A stretch of 36,360 bases of DNA from Archaeoglobus sp. (GCA_003978865.1 QNXS01000036.1:1-36360), one strand, 5' to 3'. Numbered from the stretch's first letter, positions 8,557-21,106 are shown. The notes: a model not told the origin generated them from the letters alone. Made by a program: numbers and translations.

Positions 8557-9828
8557 CTAATCCCTCGGAGTTAAATCAAGCACCATTCCAGCTGCAACGG
8601 TCATACCCATATCTCTGATAGCAAATCTGCCAAGCGGTGGTATTTCCTTGACTTTCTCGAGTACCATTGGTCTGGTAGGTTGCAGTTTGACTATTGCAGC
8701 ATCACCTGTTTTGAGGAACTGCGGATTGTCTTCCTTAGCCTGTCCCGTTCTTGGGTCAATTTTCTTCAGTAGCTCAACAAACTTACATGCAACCTGAGCA
8801 GTGTGAGCATGAACTACAGGTGTATATCCTACAGTTATTGCAGTTGGATGCTGGAGCACTATTATCTGAGCTGTAAAATCTCTTACAACAGTTGGTGGAT
8901 TTGTCGTATGTCCGCATACATCTCCTCGTCTAATATCGTTCTTACCAACGCCTCTTACGTTAAATCCAATGTTATCTCCCGGATATGCTTCTTTCAACGG
9001 TTCATGGTGCATTTCAATACTCTTTACTTCACCACTCACGCTTGGGGGCTCAAACACAACTTTGTCGCCCACTTTAAGTACTCCAGTCTCCACTCTGCCG
9101 ACTGGGACAGTTCCAACACCACTTATTGAGTAAACATCCTGAATTGGTATTCTAAGCGGTTTGTCAACTGGTTTCTCTGGTGGCTTCAGGTTGTCAAGGG
9201 ACTCAAATATGGTTGGACCTTTGTACCATGGAGTCTTATCGCTCCTCTTCAACACGTTATCTCCATAGTAAGCAGAAGTTGGTATGAATGGAATTTCATC
9301 AACTTTGTAACCCACCATTTTAAGAAGTTTTACTACCTGCTCTTTAACCTCATTATATCTCTTTTCATCGTAGTTTACTTTGTCCATCTTGTTTACGGCA
9401 ACAATCATCTGATTTATACCAAGAGTTCTAGAAAGAAATACGTGCTCTTTCGTCTGCGCCTGCACTCCATCATCAGCAGCAACAACGAGAATTGCAGCGT
9501 CAGCCTGAGAAGCTCCAGTAATCATGTTCTTTATGAAGTCTCTGTGCCCGGGGCAGTCAACTATTGTGATTTCATACTTCTGAGTTTTGAATTTTCTATG
9601 AGCGACGTCAATAGTTATACCCCTCTCCCTCTCTTCTTTCAGTTTGTCCATTACCCAAGCAAATTCAAAAGTTGCCTTACCTTTTTCTTGAGCCTCTTTT
9701 CTATACTTCTCTATTATATGCTCCGGGATCTCACCAGCCTCGTATAAAAGCCTACCTATCAGTGTACTCTTTCCATGGTCGACGTGTCCTATCATGGCAA
9801 CGTTAATGTGCTCCTTCTCCTTCGCCAT
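8557..9828 (-). CDS. tuf: Translation elongation factor 1-alpha
   Basis: The GTPase that delivers aminoacyl-tRNA to the ribosome. At 423 residues it has the usual archaeal length. Motifs: G1 GHVDHGKS (14-21), the switch I region [13 protein letters not shown]3 DCPGH (91-95) and G4 NKMD (146-149). Domains II and III follow, with the conserved region [12 protein letters not shown] and the end segment [16 protein letters not shown] very strong ribosome site, GGAGGAGGTAAGT, precedes the ATG at 9828. The gene heads a tuf-rpsJ unit with its own promoter about 100 bp upstream. No rps7 or EF-2 gene is adjacent upstream, since the next gene is divergent, so the str-type operon is split here. Confidence 0.98.
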   Translation of the reverse strand: MAKEKEHINVAMIGHVDHGKSTLIGRLLYEAGEIPEHIIEKYRKEAQEKGKATFEFAWVMDKLKEERERGITIDVAHRKFKTQKYEITIVDCPGHRDFIKNMITGASQADAAILVVAADDGVQAQTKEHVFLSRTLGINQMIVAVNKMDKVNYDEKRYNEVKEQVVKLLKMVGYKVDEIPFIPTSAYYGDNVLKRSDKTPWYKGPTIFESLDNLKPPEKPVDKPLRIPIQDVYSISGVGTVPVGRVETGVLKVGDKVVFEPPSVSGEVKSIEMHHEPLKEAYPGDNIGFNVRGVGKNDIRRGDVCGHTTNPPTVVRDFTAQIIVLQHPTAITVGYTPVVHAHTAQVACKFVELLKKIDPRTGQAKEDNPQFLKTGDAAIVKLQPTRPMVLEKVKEIPPLGRFAIRDMGMTVAAGMVLDLTPRD

Positions 9829-9926
9829 ACTTACCTCCTCCTTTACATTTATTCGATTAATTTCGAATTTGAACTACAGCTTTTCAAACTTTCGTCTGAT
9901 GAATCTTCTTCTGCCATACACATGAC

Positions 9927-9945
9927 AGGTATATAAAACTTTGCT
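9927..9945 (-). promoter_or_regulatory. TATA box of tuf
   Basis: On the minus strand, GCAAAGTTTTATATACC forms a good BRE/TATA combination (A-rich element, then TTTATATA). It lies about 105 bp before the tuf ATG, so the mRNA would have a leader of about 75-80 nt ending in the strong Shine-Dalgarno. A strong promoter is expected for an abundant translation factor. Confidence 0.6.
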
Positions 9946-10037
9946 GAGCTAATTATGATATTTGCTACCACGCAAGGTTAAGCACAGTTGTGTCTGCTTC
10001 CTAAAGAGTTAATACCACCTTTGTTCAAACTCGAAAT

Positions 10038-10625
10038 ATGAAACTAACTGAGAAGGAAGGAGAAGTTGCTGTAAAGCTTGCAAGAAAAGCTATAGAAGTC
10101 TATCTTACAGAAGGAAAAGTAATTCGAAATAGACTTTCTGGCGTATTCGAAGAAATGAGAGGTGTTTTTACAACACTTACAAAAAAGGGTACGTTGAGAG
10201 GATGCATTGGTTTTCCCTATCCAGTTAAAAGACTTGACGAAGCAATAATAGAATCAGCCATAGCTGCCGCAACTCAAGATCCAAGATTTCCAAGAGTGGC
10301 TCCCGATGAAATGAAAGAAATTTGTGTTGAAATAACAGTTCTAACCATACCTAAAAAGATTTTAGCAAATCCAAAAGATTATCCAAAGTATATAGAGATA
10401 GGAAGACATGGATTGATGGTACAGATGGGTCCTTACTCCGGGTTACTTTTACCTCAAGTAGCTGTTGAACTAAGACTGGATGCAGAGAGTTTTCTAAGTG
10501 AAACATGTATGAAAGCGGGTTTACCTCCAGACTGCTGGCTATCTGGAGCAGAAGTTTACAGATTTGAAGGACAGATATTCAAGGAAGTGGAACCAATGGG
10601 AAAAGTGATTGAGGTTACCTTTTGA
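10038..10625 (+). CDS. AMMECR1 domain protein (TIGR00296 family)
   Basis: A 195-residue protein with the AMMECR1 signature LRGCIGFP (53-60), preceded by [10 protein letters not shown] and followed by [17 protein letters not shown] and the VEITVLT strand. Further conserved parts are [10 protein letters not shown] with [10 protein letters not shown], and the C-terminal segment containing the Cys-rich [13 protein letters not shown]. The family is conserved in archaea and eukaryotes. Its biochemical function is not established, and the fold has been linked to radical-type chemistry in related proteins only by proximity. A TTAATACC element about 28 bp before the ATG suggests a leaderless transcript. 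It is divergent from tuf and followed in the same direction by a TPR protein 63 bp away. Confidence 0.93.
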   Translation: MKLTEKEGEVAVKLARKAIEVYLTEGKVIRNRLSGVFEEMRGVFTTLTKKGTLRGCIGFPYPVKRLDEAIIESAIAAATQDPRFPRVAPDEMKEICVEITVLTIPKKILANPKDYPKYIEIGRHGLMVQMGPYSGLLLPQVAVELRLDAESFLSETCMKAGLPPDCWLSGAEVYRFEGQIFKEVEPMGKVIEVTF

Positions 10626-10657
10626 GCCTGCTGTCAAAAATACAACAAACAAATAAA

Positions 10658-10670
10658 CAGATATATAGTT
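10658..10670 (+). promoter_or_regulatory. TATA box of the TPR gene
   Basis: AGATATATAGTT lies about 26 bp before the tandem ATG codons at 10689 and 10692. It lies in the 63-bp gap after the AMMECR1 gene, so the TPR gene probably has its own promoter and a leaderless or very short-leader transcript. Confidence 0.5.
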
Positions 10671-10688
10671 TCATTAAGACATGGTGGT

Positions 10689-12317
10689 ATGATGGAAGGA
10701 GATGAAAGTGCATGCCTGCTCAAAACTGGAATCAAAAATCTTGTTAACGAGCTCATTATAAGGTACGAGTATTTAGAAGAAAAAGTAGCCTCTATAAAGG
10801 ATCCTGAGGAGGCACTAAGGATTGCCCTGCAAGAGCTTGCTAAAGACGAAGCTTACGAGTTTCTATGTGATTTTGCTCCAATAGCTGAAGCTGATTACAA
10901 CATTTTAAAAGATGTGTTCTCAAAAAAGTATGATCCAGAGATACTTGACAGGCTTATTGAAATAGGAGTTCTCGAAAAGAGAGGTGATACTGTCAGGCTA
11001 CCAATACGCAAGTTAAAAATGGAGCTTAGAGGAGATCCAGCAATAGTTGCTGAGTACTGGAAAAGAGTGATGGAAAAGGAAAATGGTCCAAAAGAGGTCT
11101 GTGAATTTCTAAACGCTGCAATAGACGCAGGTTATATTGATGAAGCTGTAGATCTTTTCTTACAGCAAAATCAAGCCTCAGATAAACTAATAGAAGTTGG
11201 AGAGAAACTATTTGAAACTATAAATGATAATAAAGAAATAAAGGACTCTCTCGGGGAAAAATGGGCTGAAGTCGTAAGGCACATAGCCAACATGTGCTTT
11301 GACACAGGCAGAAAAAATGAAGCAGAAAAATACTACATTGTAGCAATCCAAGAATTTATCGATTTAGCAAAGAAAGATGAAAAAAGGATGAAAGACCTTG
11401 CAAAACTACTGTACAATCTTGCGAATCTCTACCATTTTATGAGAAGGTACGAAGATGCTGAAAAAAATTATGACTGGTCTGCGAGTATAATGAGAGACAT
11501 GGGTATGGTAGAAGAGTTATCGGTGGTTCTCGATAGCTTAGGCTTGCTATGTATGAATTTAAGAAAAACCGAGAAAGCAAAAGATTGTCTTGAAGAATCT
11601 GCCAAAATAAGAAAAGAACTTGCACGAAAAGATAAAACTGCGATCCCTGACTACGCAAAAACAGTAAACAATCTCGGAGTCCTTTACAGAAGGCTAAAAC
11701 AGCTTGAAAAAGTAGAGGAATGTTATAAAGATGTGATTGACATGCTTAGAGATGTTGCTGGAACAAGCCCAGAACTAATACCCGAGCTCGCTACAGTCCT
11801 AAATAACTTAGCATCTCTGTATATAGATGAAGGTAGACTTGAAGATGCAGAAAAACTTGTTGCCGAGATAATGATGTATGACAGATTCCTTCCACCAGAT
11901 ATAAAGATGAGGTACTACATGAACCTTGCCAAAATTCTTGAAAACAAGGATGAACAGGCTGCTGGAGAATATTACTTTAAATCTGCATGTTTAGCTTTTA
12001 ACCTCTTTAAGAGCTATGGTTACAACTCTCCTAATTTTATACACCTCTTCGAAAAGGCAGAAAAACTTGCAAAAGATGAAATAAGTGGAGATGCTGCAAT
12101 AATGAAAAGTGCCATAATGAGATTCTACTACAGGGTTGATACTGCACCTCCAGCAGGTATAAAATACAGCAAAAGAGGGGAGCTTATTTTGAGAGCTGCA
12201 AAAGGTGAGGCTATGAACTTTGTCGTTCAAAGCGAGGAAGATGCTACTGCACATATAATAGCGAGGGATATACTGCCAAAAGTTAGAGCAAAAATGAGAA
12301 AATACGAAGAAGACTGA
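10689..12317 (+). CDS. Tetratricopeptide-repeat protein of unknown function
   Basis: A 542-residue cytoplasmic protein without signal peptide or membrane segment. The N-terminal 130 residues are helical and acidic. They include a possible winged-helix-like part (LKDVFSKKYDPEILDRLIEIG, then VLEKRGDTVRLPI). From about residue 210 to 420 there are several TPR units, seen as repeated helix pairs: EAEKYYIVAIQ, YEDAEKNYDWS, LGLLCMNLRKTEKAKDCLEE, NNLGVLYRRLKQLEKVEECY and NNLASLYIDEGRLEDAEKLV. The last 100 residues lack obvious repeats and include SKRGELILRAAKGEAMNFV. TPR arrays bind peptides or partner proteins. No catalytic motif is visible and neighbours give no clear role. Starts at 10689 and 10692 are both possible, with GGTGGT just upstream. 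Confidence 0.8.
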   Translation: MMEGDESACLLKTGIKNLVNELIIRYEYLEEKVASIKDPEEALRIALQELAKDEAYEFLCDFAPIAEADYNILKDVFSKKYDPEILDRLIEIGVLEKRGDTVRLPIRKLKMELRGDPAIVAEYWKRVMEKENGPKEVCEFLNAAIDAGYIDEAVDLFLQQNQASDKLIEVGEKLFETINDNKEIKDSLGEKWAEVVRHIANMCFDTGRKNEAEKYYIVAIQEFIDLAKKDEKRMKDLAKLLYNLANLYHFMRRYEDAEKNYDWSASIMRDMGMVEELSVVLDSLGLLCMNLRKTEKAKDCLEESAKIRKELARKDKTAIPDYAKTVNNLGVLYRRLKQLEKVEECYKDVIDMLRDVAGTSPELIPELATVLNNLASLYIDEGRLEDAEKLVAEIMMYDRFLPPDIKMRYYMNLAKILENKDEQAAGEYYFKSACLAFNLFKSYGYNSPNFIHLFEKAEKLAKDEISGDAAIMKSAIMRFYYRVDTAPPAGIKYSKRGELILRAAKGEAMNFVVQSEEDATAHIIARDILPKVRAKMRKYEED

Positions 12318-12326
12318 GCTTAGTAT

Positions 12327-13355
12327 TTAAATTATTTTTTCTTTGATCATAAGCTCAGCATTCAGTATGCTTGCTCCAGCAGCTCCCCTTACTGTGTTAT
12401 GTCCCGTAACTATATATTTAATGCCCCATGCATCCTTTCTTATTCTGCCAACAACAACACTCATCCCATTACCTTCGTTTCTGTCGAGTCTTGGTTGAGG
12501 TCTGTCCTTTTCCATCCTGACTACGATAACTTTTTCAGGGGAACTCGGCAGATTCAAAGATTTCATGTTTTCGAACGCTTTCGCTACTTCCTCTACTTCA
12601 ACATCCTTATAAAAGTCAACCCACACTGCTTCCGTATGACCATCAACAACAGCTACTCTATGACATGAAGCTGAAACGGTTATTGGAGCAGGAATAACCT
12701 TATTTCCGTCAAATTTTCCAAGTATTTTCAATGGTTCTTTTTCGACCTTGTCCTCCTCGCCGCTTATGTACGGGATAACGTTGTCCATTATTGCCATTGA
12801 AGGTACTCCGGGATAACCTGCTCCGCTCAGAGCCTGCATTGAAGCCACTCTAACAGATTTTAGTCCGAGTTCCATGAGAGGTTTGAGTGTTAGAACAAGC
12901 ATTATCGTTGTACAGTTAGGATTCGTAACTATAAACCCATCCCATCCTCTATTCTTCTTCTGAACTTCAATTAAGGAGAGGTGTTCAGAGTTTACTTCTG
13001 GAATTACGAGGGGGACATCATCTACCATCCTGTACGCCGAGGCATTACTTGCAACAACAAATCCAGCCTCTGAAAACTTCGGTTCAACCTCTTTAGCCAC
13101 GTCTGATGGAAGAGCTGAAAACACTATATCAGCATCAACGTACTTGGGATCCATTGGAACCATTTCGATATCCCTAACACATTTAGGCATATTAGCTGAG
13201 ACCAACCAAGTTACTTCATTCCCATATATTTTTCCTACTCTCCTTTCAGATGCTGCCAGTGCTGAGATCTTAAACCATGGATGATTCTCCAAGAGCTGTA
13301 CAAACTTTTGTCCCACCATTCCAGTTGCACCTAAAACAGCAACTTTGACTTTCAT
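12327..13355 (-). CDS. asd: Aspartate-semialdehyde dehydrogenase
   Basis: Reduces aspartyl phosphate to aspartate semialdehyde with NADPH, the branch point to lysine, threonine and methionine. Residues 7-15 (VLGATGMVG) form the nucleotide-binding loop. Cys148 in TNPNCTTI is the catalytic thiolate. The later segment [19 protein letters not shown] carries the conserved basic and His residues of the archaeal/fungal-type enzyme. The chosen ATG at 13355 gives 342 residues. A longer frame to 13394 would add 13 hydrophobic residues (QIFFSYALFLKA) that do not fit the family. The gene lies just downstream of the rRNA operon on the same strand and converges with the TPR gene, leaving only a 9-bp gap. 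Confidence 0.95.
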   Translation of the reverse strand: MKVKVAVLGATGMVGQKFVQLLENHPWFKISALAASERRVGKIYGNEVTWLVSANMPKCVRDIEMVPMDPKYVDADIVFSALPSDVAKEVEPKFSEAGFVVASNASAYRMVDDVPLVIPEVNSEHLSLIEVQKKNRGWDGFIVTNPNCTTIMLVLTLKPLMELGLKSVRVASMQALSGAGYPGVPSMAIMDNVIPYISGEEDKVEKEPLKILGKFDGNKVIPAPITVSASCHRVAVVDGHTEAVWVDFYKDVEVEEVAKAFENMKSLNLPSSPEKVIVVRMEKDRPQPRLDRNEGNGMSVVVGRIRKDAWGIKYIVTGHNTVRGAAGASILNAELMIKEKII

Positions 13356-13376
13356 GGCTTTAAGAAATAACGCATA

Positions 13377-13402
13377 GCTAAAAAATATTTGCAAAATTTA
13401 AT
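13377..13402 (-). terminator. T-rich region after the rRNA operon, overlapping the asd promoter
   Basis: Read on the minus strand downstream of the 23S processing stem, the sequence becomes T-rich (ATTTTGC, AAATATTTTTTAGC). This is the likely terminator of the rRNA transcript. The same AT-rich bases lie 25-40 bp before the asd ATG, so the asd TATA element probably overlaps the terminator. Inferred from composition. Confidence 0.35.
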
Positions 13403-13432
13403 GGGTATTAACTTTAATGGATGTTAAGCCAT

Positions 13433-13465
13433 GCAGAGGTTCACTTCGGGTATATACCCGGGACC
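13433..13465 (-). other. 23S rRNA processing stem, 3' arm (bulge-helix-bulge)
   Basis: This arm pairs with 16414-16446. In RNA sense the inner helix is GGTCCCGG, then GTAT (central 4-bp helix), ATA (3-nt bulge), and the 18-bp outer helix CCCGAAGTGAACCTCTGC. With the partner arm it makes a 4-bp helix flanked by two 3-nt bulges on opposite strands, the motif cut by the archaeal splicing endonuclease. Confidence 0.88.
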
Positions 13466-13469
13466 AGCA

Positions 13470-16402
<2,933 letters not shown>

Positions 16403-16413
16403 CCGGAAACGCC

Positions 16414-16446
16414 GGTCCCGGTATGTATCCCGGAGTGAACCTCTGC
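16414..16446 (-). other. 23S rRNA processing stem, 5' arm (bulge-helix-bulge)
   Basis: In RNA sense: outer helix GCAGAGGTTCACTCCGGG, central ATAC, 3-nt bulge ATA, inner helix CCGGGACC. It pairs with 13433-13465. The outer helix has one C-A mismatch in 18 bp; the central four and inner eight pairs are perfect. Confidence 0.88.
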
Positions 16447-16459
16447 ACGGCCTCACGCA

Positions 16460-16479
16460 GCCTAAGTCTGAACTTAGGC
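16460..16479 (-). other. Hairpin in the tRNA-Ala/23S spacer
   Basis: A perfect inverted repeat, GCCTAAGT and ACTTAGGC, with a 4-nt loop, lies in the 92-bp spacer between tRNA-Ala and the 23S stem. It would fold in the precursor transcript. It may help separate tRNA and 23S processing domains. Role inferred. Confidence 0.6.
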
Positions 16480-16538
16480 CATCAACCCTTCCCCGACGAC
16501 TCTACATCGCCGGGTGCACTGGTTGAATAACAGTATAT

Positions 16539-16610
16539 GGACTCGTCGGGATTTGAACCCGAGGCCTCCGCCTCGCAAAGGCGGCGCTCTGCCAGCTGAG
16601 CTACGAGCCC
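16539..16610 (-). tRNA. tRNA-Ala (anticodon TGC)
   Basis: A 72-nt cloverleaf in the 16S-23S spacer on the minus strand. The acceptor stem GGGCTCG pairs with CGAGTCC and includes the G3-U70 wobble pair that identifies alanine tRNA. The D arm is AGCTCAGCTGGCAGAGC. The anticodon stem CCGCC/GGCGG encloses loop TTTGCGA with anticodon TGC. The T arm has GGGTTCAAATCCC. There is no intron, and CCA is not encoded after the discriminator base. Its 5' end is only five bases from the outer 16S processing stem. Spacer tRNA-Ala is typical of euryarchaeal rRNA operons. Confidence 0.98.
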
Positions 16611-16615
16611 TAAGC

Positions 16616-16641
16616 CTGCCAGCATTTGGACTTCGGCAGGC
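16616..16641 (-). other. 16S rRNA processing stem, 3' arm (bulge-helix-bulge)
   Basis: In RNA sense: inner helix GCCTGCCGAA, central GTCC, 3-nt bulge AAA, outer helix TGCTGGCAG. It pairs with 18169-18194. The arms give perfect 10-bp and 9-bp helices around a 4-bp centre with two 3-nt bulges on opposite strands. Confidence 0.9.
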
Positions 16642-16660
16642 AGGGGCTGGATGCTCCGTT

Positions 16661-18138
<1,478 letters not shown>

Positions 18139-18168
18139 TTGGCGGGGGGATAAGCGAATACGTCCCTC

Positions 18169-18194
18169 GCCTGCCGAATTTGTCCTGCTGGCAG
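18169..18194 (-). other. 16S rRNA processing stem, 5' arm (bulge-helix-bulge)
   Basis: In RNA sense: outer helix CTGCCAGCA, central GGAC, 3-nt bulge AAA, inner helix TTCGGCAGGC. It is the exact partner of 16616-16641. The mature 16S 5' end lies 30 nt further downstream, so final trimming is needed after the splice-type cut. Confidence 0.9.
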
Positions 18195-18315
18195 ACCCAC
18201 TTCAGACGTGTTTTAAAAACACGTCCTCATTTTTTATGCCGCGGATGGGAACACTCCCCCTCATTTCAGGCTTATGCCTACTTCAGGGTTCGTGCCGGAT
18301 CCGCGACCTGTTGGT
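18195..18315 (-). ncRNA. Structured 5' leader of the rRNA transcript
   Basis: About 120 nt lie between the inferred transcription start (about 18315) and the 16S processing stem. In RNA sense the first part folds into a long imperfect hairpin: GTCGCGGAT pairs with ATCCGCGGC (9 bp, one G-U), with inner pairs CCCT/AGGG and a terminal AGGC-ATAA-GCCT hairpin. The second is a perfect 10-bp inverted repeat, GACGTGTTTT-A-AAAACACGTC (18205-18225). The hairpins are seen directly. Their use in rRNA folding, antitermination or as part of a spliced leader RNA is inferred. Confidence 0.55.
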
Positions 18316-18334
18316 AAGTAGTGATTGTTGAATT

Positions 18335-18357
18335 GTGATTTATAAATCTTGCGCCTG
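18335..18357 (-). promoter_or_regulatory. rRNA operon promoter (BRE/TATA)
   Basis: On the minus strand, GCGCAAGATTTATAAATCAC provides an A-rich BRE and TATA element, about 145 bp before the 16S processing stem. Transcription should start near 18315. It is the only good TATA match between leuA and the 16S stem. Confidence 0.65.
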
Positions 18358-18430
18358 AAAAGTTCCAGACATTAGATACTCTTACTTAAAAAATTAAAAT
18401 AACTATAATAAAATTTCCTTCACTAAAAAA

Positions 18431-19933
18431 TTATTCTACAAGCATGTTCAAGCCTTCCATCATCGCCTCAACCGATGCCATGATTATGTCAGTTCTTGCA
18501 CCTCTTGCAGTAACAATTTTGTTTCCTCTTTTGAGTTGTACAATTACGTCAACAAGAGCATTTGTCCCACCGGTTATTGCATCAACCTTGTAGCTTACGA
18601 GTTCAATGTCTCCAAACTCCTTCACACCCTTCTTTATTGCGTTTATTGCTGCATCAACCGGCCCAGTTCCAACTGCAGCTTCTACAACTACCTTTCCATT
18701 TATCCTTAGTTTGACACTTGCAGTTGGCATGACATTCATGCCACTAACTATCGACAGATCTTCAAGAATAACTTTTTTCTCCCTCTTTATTTGAAGGACA
18801 GTTTCAATAATTGTTCTAACATCGGCATCCGTTATAGTTTTACCTTTATCACCTATTTCCTTAATCCTTTTTAGTATCTCTACCATCTGCTCCTTTGTTG
18901 CTTTATAACCAAGTTCCTTCATGACGGCTTCAACGCTCGCTTTTCCTGCGTGTTTTCCAAGAACAAGATGTCTTTCCCTCCCAACCACATCCGGTGTTAT
19001 AGGTTCATAGGCAGATGCGTTTTTTAGAATCGCTGATGTGTGTATCCCACTCTCATGAGTGAAAGCATTCTCTCCAACTATTGCTTTGTTTGGAGGAATA
19101 AATATCCCAGTTGTTTTTTCTACAAGCTTTGCAGTTCTATACAATCTTCTAAGTTCTATAGCTGTTTCTATCCCGTAAAGGATTTCAAGAGTTGTAACAA
19201 CTTCTTCAAGTGCTGCATTTCCAGCCCTCTCTCCAAGACCATTAATAGTTGCGTGAACTTCATTTGCTCCGCCTTTAACTGCAAACACAGTATTTGCAAC
19301 AGCCAGACCAAAATCATCGTGGCAGTGTATTGCCAGATCAACATCTCTGAATTCACTTCTTAACTCAGCCATAACGCTTTCACACTTCTCAGGGATCATT
19401 ACACCAACCGTATCTGTATATGTGAGTCTATCTGCTCCTGCATCAAGTGCTGCCCTATAAAGATTTTTTATGAAGTCAAGTTTAGCTCTAGAAGCATCTT
19501 CCCCACCAAATTCAACAATCAAACCCCTCTCCTTTGCATATTCTATTGCCTTTACAGACATATCTATTACATCATCTTCACTTTTTCCCGGAAACTTCGT
19601 TGAAATATGAATTGGTGATGAAGGAGCAACCATAAATATTGAATCTGCCCCCGCATCAGCAGCGGCATCAATATCTACTTCCTTAATTCTGCAGAAGCTG
19701 CATATTTCAGCTTTCAATCCAAGAGACGAAATTTCCTTAATTGCTTCAAATTCTCCCTCCGAAGCTATTGCAGTTCCAGCTTCTATTATATCCACACCAA
19801 GCTTGTCAAGAGCCTCAGCTATCATTTTTTTCTGCTCTATGCTGAGGCTAAGTCCCGGTGTTTGTTCTCCGTCCCTCAAAGTTGTATCCAATACCTTTAC
19901 CTTTCGCTTGCCTTTTTTGTTGAACTCAGACAT
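18431..19933 (-). CDS. leuA: 2-isopropylmalate synthase/citramalate synthase family protein
   Basis: A 500-residue Claisen-condensing enzyme that adds acetyl-CoA to a 2-oxoacid. The N-terminal TIM barrel shows LDTTLRDGEQTPG (15-27), EICSF (76-80), the metal-binding His203 and His205 in AIHCHDDFG, and GLGERAGNA. The linker motif ENAFTHESGIH and the C-terminal regulatory LeuA-type dimer domain (about 385-500, GTGPVDAAINAIKKG) are complete. The usual product is 2-isopropylmalate for leucine. However, archaeal citramalate synthase (CimA) has the same architecture, and reading alone does not separate them, so the symbol is tentative. GGAG lies six bases before the ATG at 19933. The nucleotidyltransferase gene ends 33 bp upstream on the same strand, so they may share a transcript. 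Confidence 0.88.
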   Translation of the reverse strand: MSEFNKKGKRKVKVLDTTLRDGEQTPGLSLSIEQKKMIAEALDKLGVDIIEAGTAIASEGEFEAIKEISSLGLKAEICSFCRIKEVDIDAAADAGADSIFMVAPSSPIHISTKFPGKSEDDVIDMSVKAIEYAKERGLIVEFGGEDASRAKLDFIKNLYRAALDAGADRLTYTDTVGVMIPEKCESVMAELRSEFRDVDLAIHCHDDFGLAVANTVFAVKGGANEVHATINGLGERAGNAALEEVVTTLEILYGIETAIELRRLYRTAKLVEKTTGIFIPPNKAIVGENAFTHESGIHTSAILKNASAYEPITPDVVGRERHLVLGKHAGKASVEAVMKELGYKATKEQMVEILKRIKEIGDKGKTITDADVRTIIETVLQIKREKKVILEDLSIVSGMNVMPTASVKLRINGKVVVEAAVGTGPVDAAINAIKKGVKEFGDIELVSYKVDAITGGTNALVDVIVQLKRGNKIVTARGARTDIIMASVEAMMEGLNMLVE

Positions 19934-19966
19934 GTTCGCTCCAACGTGATAAAGGTATAAATTAAT

Positions 19967-20662
19967 TTACCTACTATCTATAAGCTTTCTTACAGCAGGA
20001 TTTTTTTTCGAAATTTTGAGAAGAGTTGATTCAAAACTCTCATCCGGAGGGACTCTGCACTGCAAAAACGTCCCTGTTCTTCCGATCTCTCTTCTTCTCT
20101 CCAGTACTCTTATTCTTTCCACAACAATGTCTATGCACACTCCAAGTGTCTTTGCCAATTCGTTTGGCTGCATTTCGTTTACCGGTATTTCCTCATGTCC
20201 ATTCTTCCTTGGAACTATGAGAACTAATCTTTTATCGACTCCAGCAACTCTTTCCTTATTTTCAAGTTGTTTTAATGTTAAACATCCCCCAAACCTGTAA
20301 AAATCAATTTCTCTATCTTTCATTTTAACAAGGGGAAAACTGACAGTAACCTCCTCATCAACAACAAGTTCTCCTTTTATTACATAGTTTGGTGTAGCCT
20401 GAACAATCCATCTATCTATCCAATCAACTGCGAGTTCAATTCGGTATGATGGTACCAAACATGGAACAAATATGTCAATATCACTCTTCTCGCTTACATC
20501 ACCCCTTGCAACGCTTCCATACACTATACAGGGCAGACCTGCCAGCGACAGATTGCGCATTACCTCTCTCGCTATGTTTCTCTTTTTTTCAAGAATTTTC
20601 CAGTGTTCGTTTGAGTACTCCACAAACTTCCTGCATCCAAATGTAGCAGTTTTTGGTCTCAT
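19967..20662 (-). CDS. Nucleotidyltransferase-fold protein
   Basis: A 231-residue protein with the polymerase-beta/MNT nucleotidyltransferase signature: GSVARGD (49-55), then SDIDIF (60-65). This supplies the two metal-binding Asp residues (61 and 63). A third acidic strand may be REIDFYRF further along. The rest includes LTLKQLENKERVAGVDKRLVLIVPRKNGHEEI and a helical C-terminus rich in Arg and Lys. It belongs to an archaeal group of predicted nucleotidyltransferases of unknown substrate (COG1665-like). Pairing with an HEPN toxin is not seen, so an antitoxin role is not supported. A TATA box 20-26 bp before the ATG suggests a leaderless mRNA. The next gene downstream is the LeuA-family gene. 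Confidence 0.8.
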   Translation of the reverse strand: MRPKTATFGCRKFVEYSNEHWKILEKKRNIAREVMRNLSLAGLPCIVYGSVARGDVSEKSDIDIFVPCLVPSYRIELAVDWIDRWIVQATPNYVIKGELVVDEEVTVSFPLVKMKDREIDFYRFGGCLTLKQLENKERVAGVDKRLVLIVPRKNGHEEIPVNEMQPNELAKTLGVCIDIVVERIRVLERRREIGRTGTFLQCRVPPDESFESTLLKISKKNPAVRKLIDSR

Positions 20663-20675
20663 ATTTTGTATTTCA

Positions 20676-20689
20676 CATTTTATATATGT
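20676..20689 (-). promoter_or_regulatory. TATA box of the nucleotidyltransferase gene
   Basis: On the minus strand, ACATATATAAAATG is centred about 22 bp upstream of the ATG at 20662. It lies in the 45-bp gap after cutA, so the nucleotidyltransferase gene (and probably leuA) starts its own, leaderless, transcript. Confidence 0.5.
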
Positions 20690-20707
20690 TTTTAGCTTAC
20701 AGAAACA

Positions 20708-21028
20708 CTAAGTCCCGGAAACAACATCCCCTATCCAATCGAGAAACTTTTTCGAAACTTTGTTGGCTTTAAATGAGACTATGCACGGATTCTCATAACT
20801 GTGAATCTCCTTTACTTTCTTCTCAACCTCATCAAACTTACTTTCAAGTGTTTTAATTATTACGACAAATTCGAGAGCGCCTTTAACCTCTCCCTCCCAT
20901 AGATATATTGAATTTACAGGAAATATATTTACGCACGCAGCGAGTCTCTCTTCAACAATAGTTTTCCCTATATGTCTTGCCTCCTCAAGACTCGAACAGG
21001 TCACATAAACGAATATGCTTTCATCCAT
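20708..21028 (-). CDS. cutA: CutA1 divalent-cation tolerance protein
   Basis: A 106-residue member of the trimeric, ferredoxin-like CutA1 family. Conserved segments are YVTCSSLEEARHIGKTIVEE, RLAACVNIFPVNSIYLWEG, EVKGALEFVVIIKT, and HSYENPCIVSF near the C-terminus. The length is typical. Family members bind divalent metals and were linked to copper tolerance in bacteria; the role in archaea is not settled. TTTAAA at 21051-21056 on the minus strand lies 26 bp before the ATG and points to a leaderless start. The gene is divergent from the site-2 protease. Confidence 0.95.
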   Translation of the reverse strand: MDESIFVYVTCSSLEEARHIGKTIVEERLAACVNIFPVNSIYLWEGEVKGALEFVVIIKTLESKFDEVEKKVKEIHSYENPCIVSFKANKVSKKFLDWIGDVVSGT

Positions 21029-21106
21029 ATTCAGTTAAAAACTTCATCGCTTTAAATGCATTCCGTGTCAGCAAACTTAATTAACTTAAAATTCAAACTT
21101 ACTTCA

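Noticed and set aside
9885-9950. A possible box C/D RNA (CTGATGA near 9896 and CTGA near 9944)
   Set aside because: The C-like box starts with C instead of a purine, there is no internal C'/D' pair, and the segment overlaps the tuf promoter.
16539-16610. Intron in tRNA-Ala
   Set aside because: The anticodon loop is seven bases and all arms are contiguous; the nearby bulge-helix-bulge belongs to the 16S processing stem.
19967-20662. Nucleotidyltransferase as the antitoxin of an MNT/HEPN pair
   Set aside because: No HEPN-type gene is adjacent (neighbours are cutA and a LeuA-family gene), and the protein is longer than typical MNT antitoxins.
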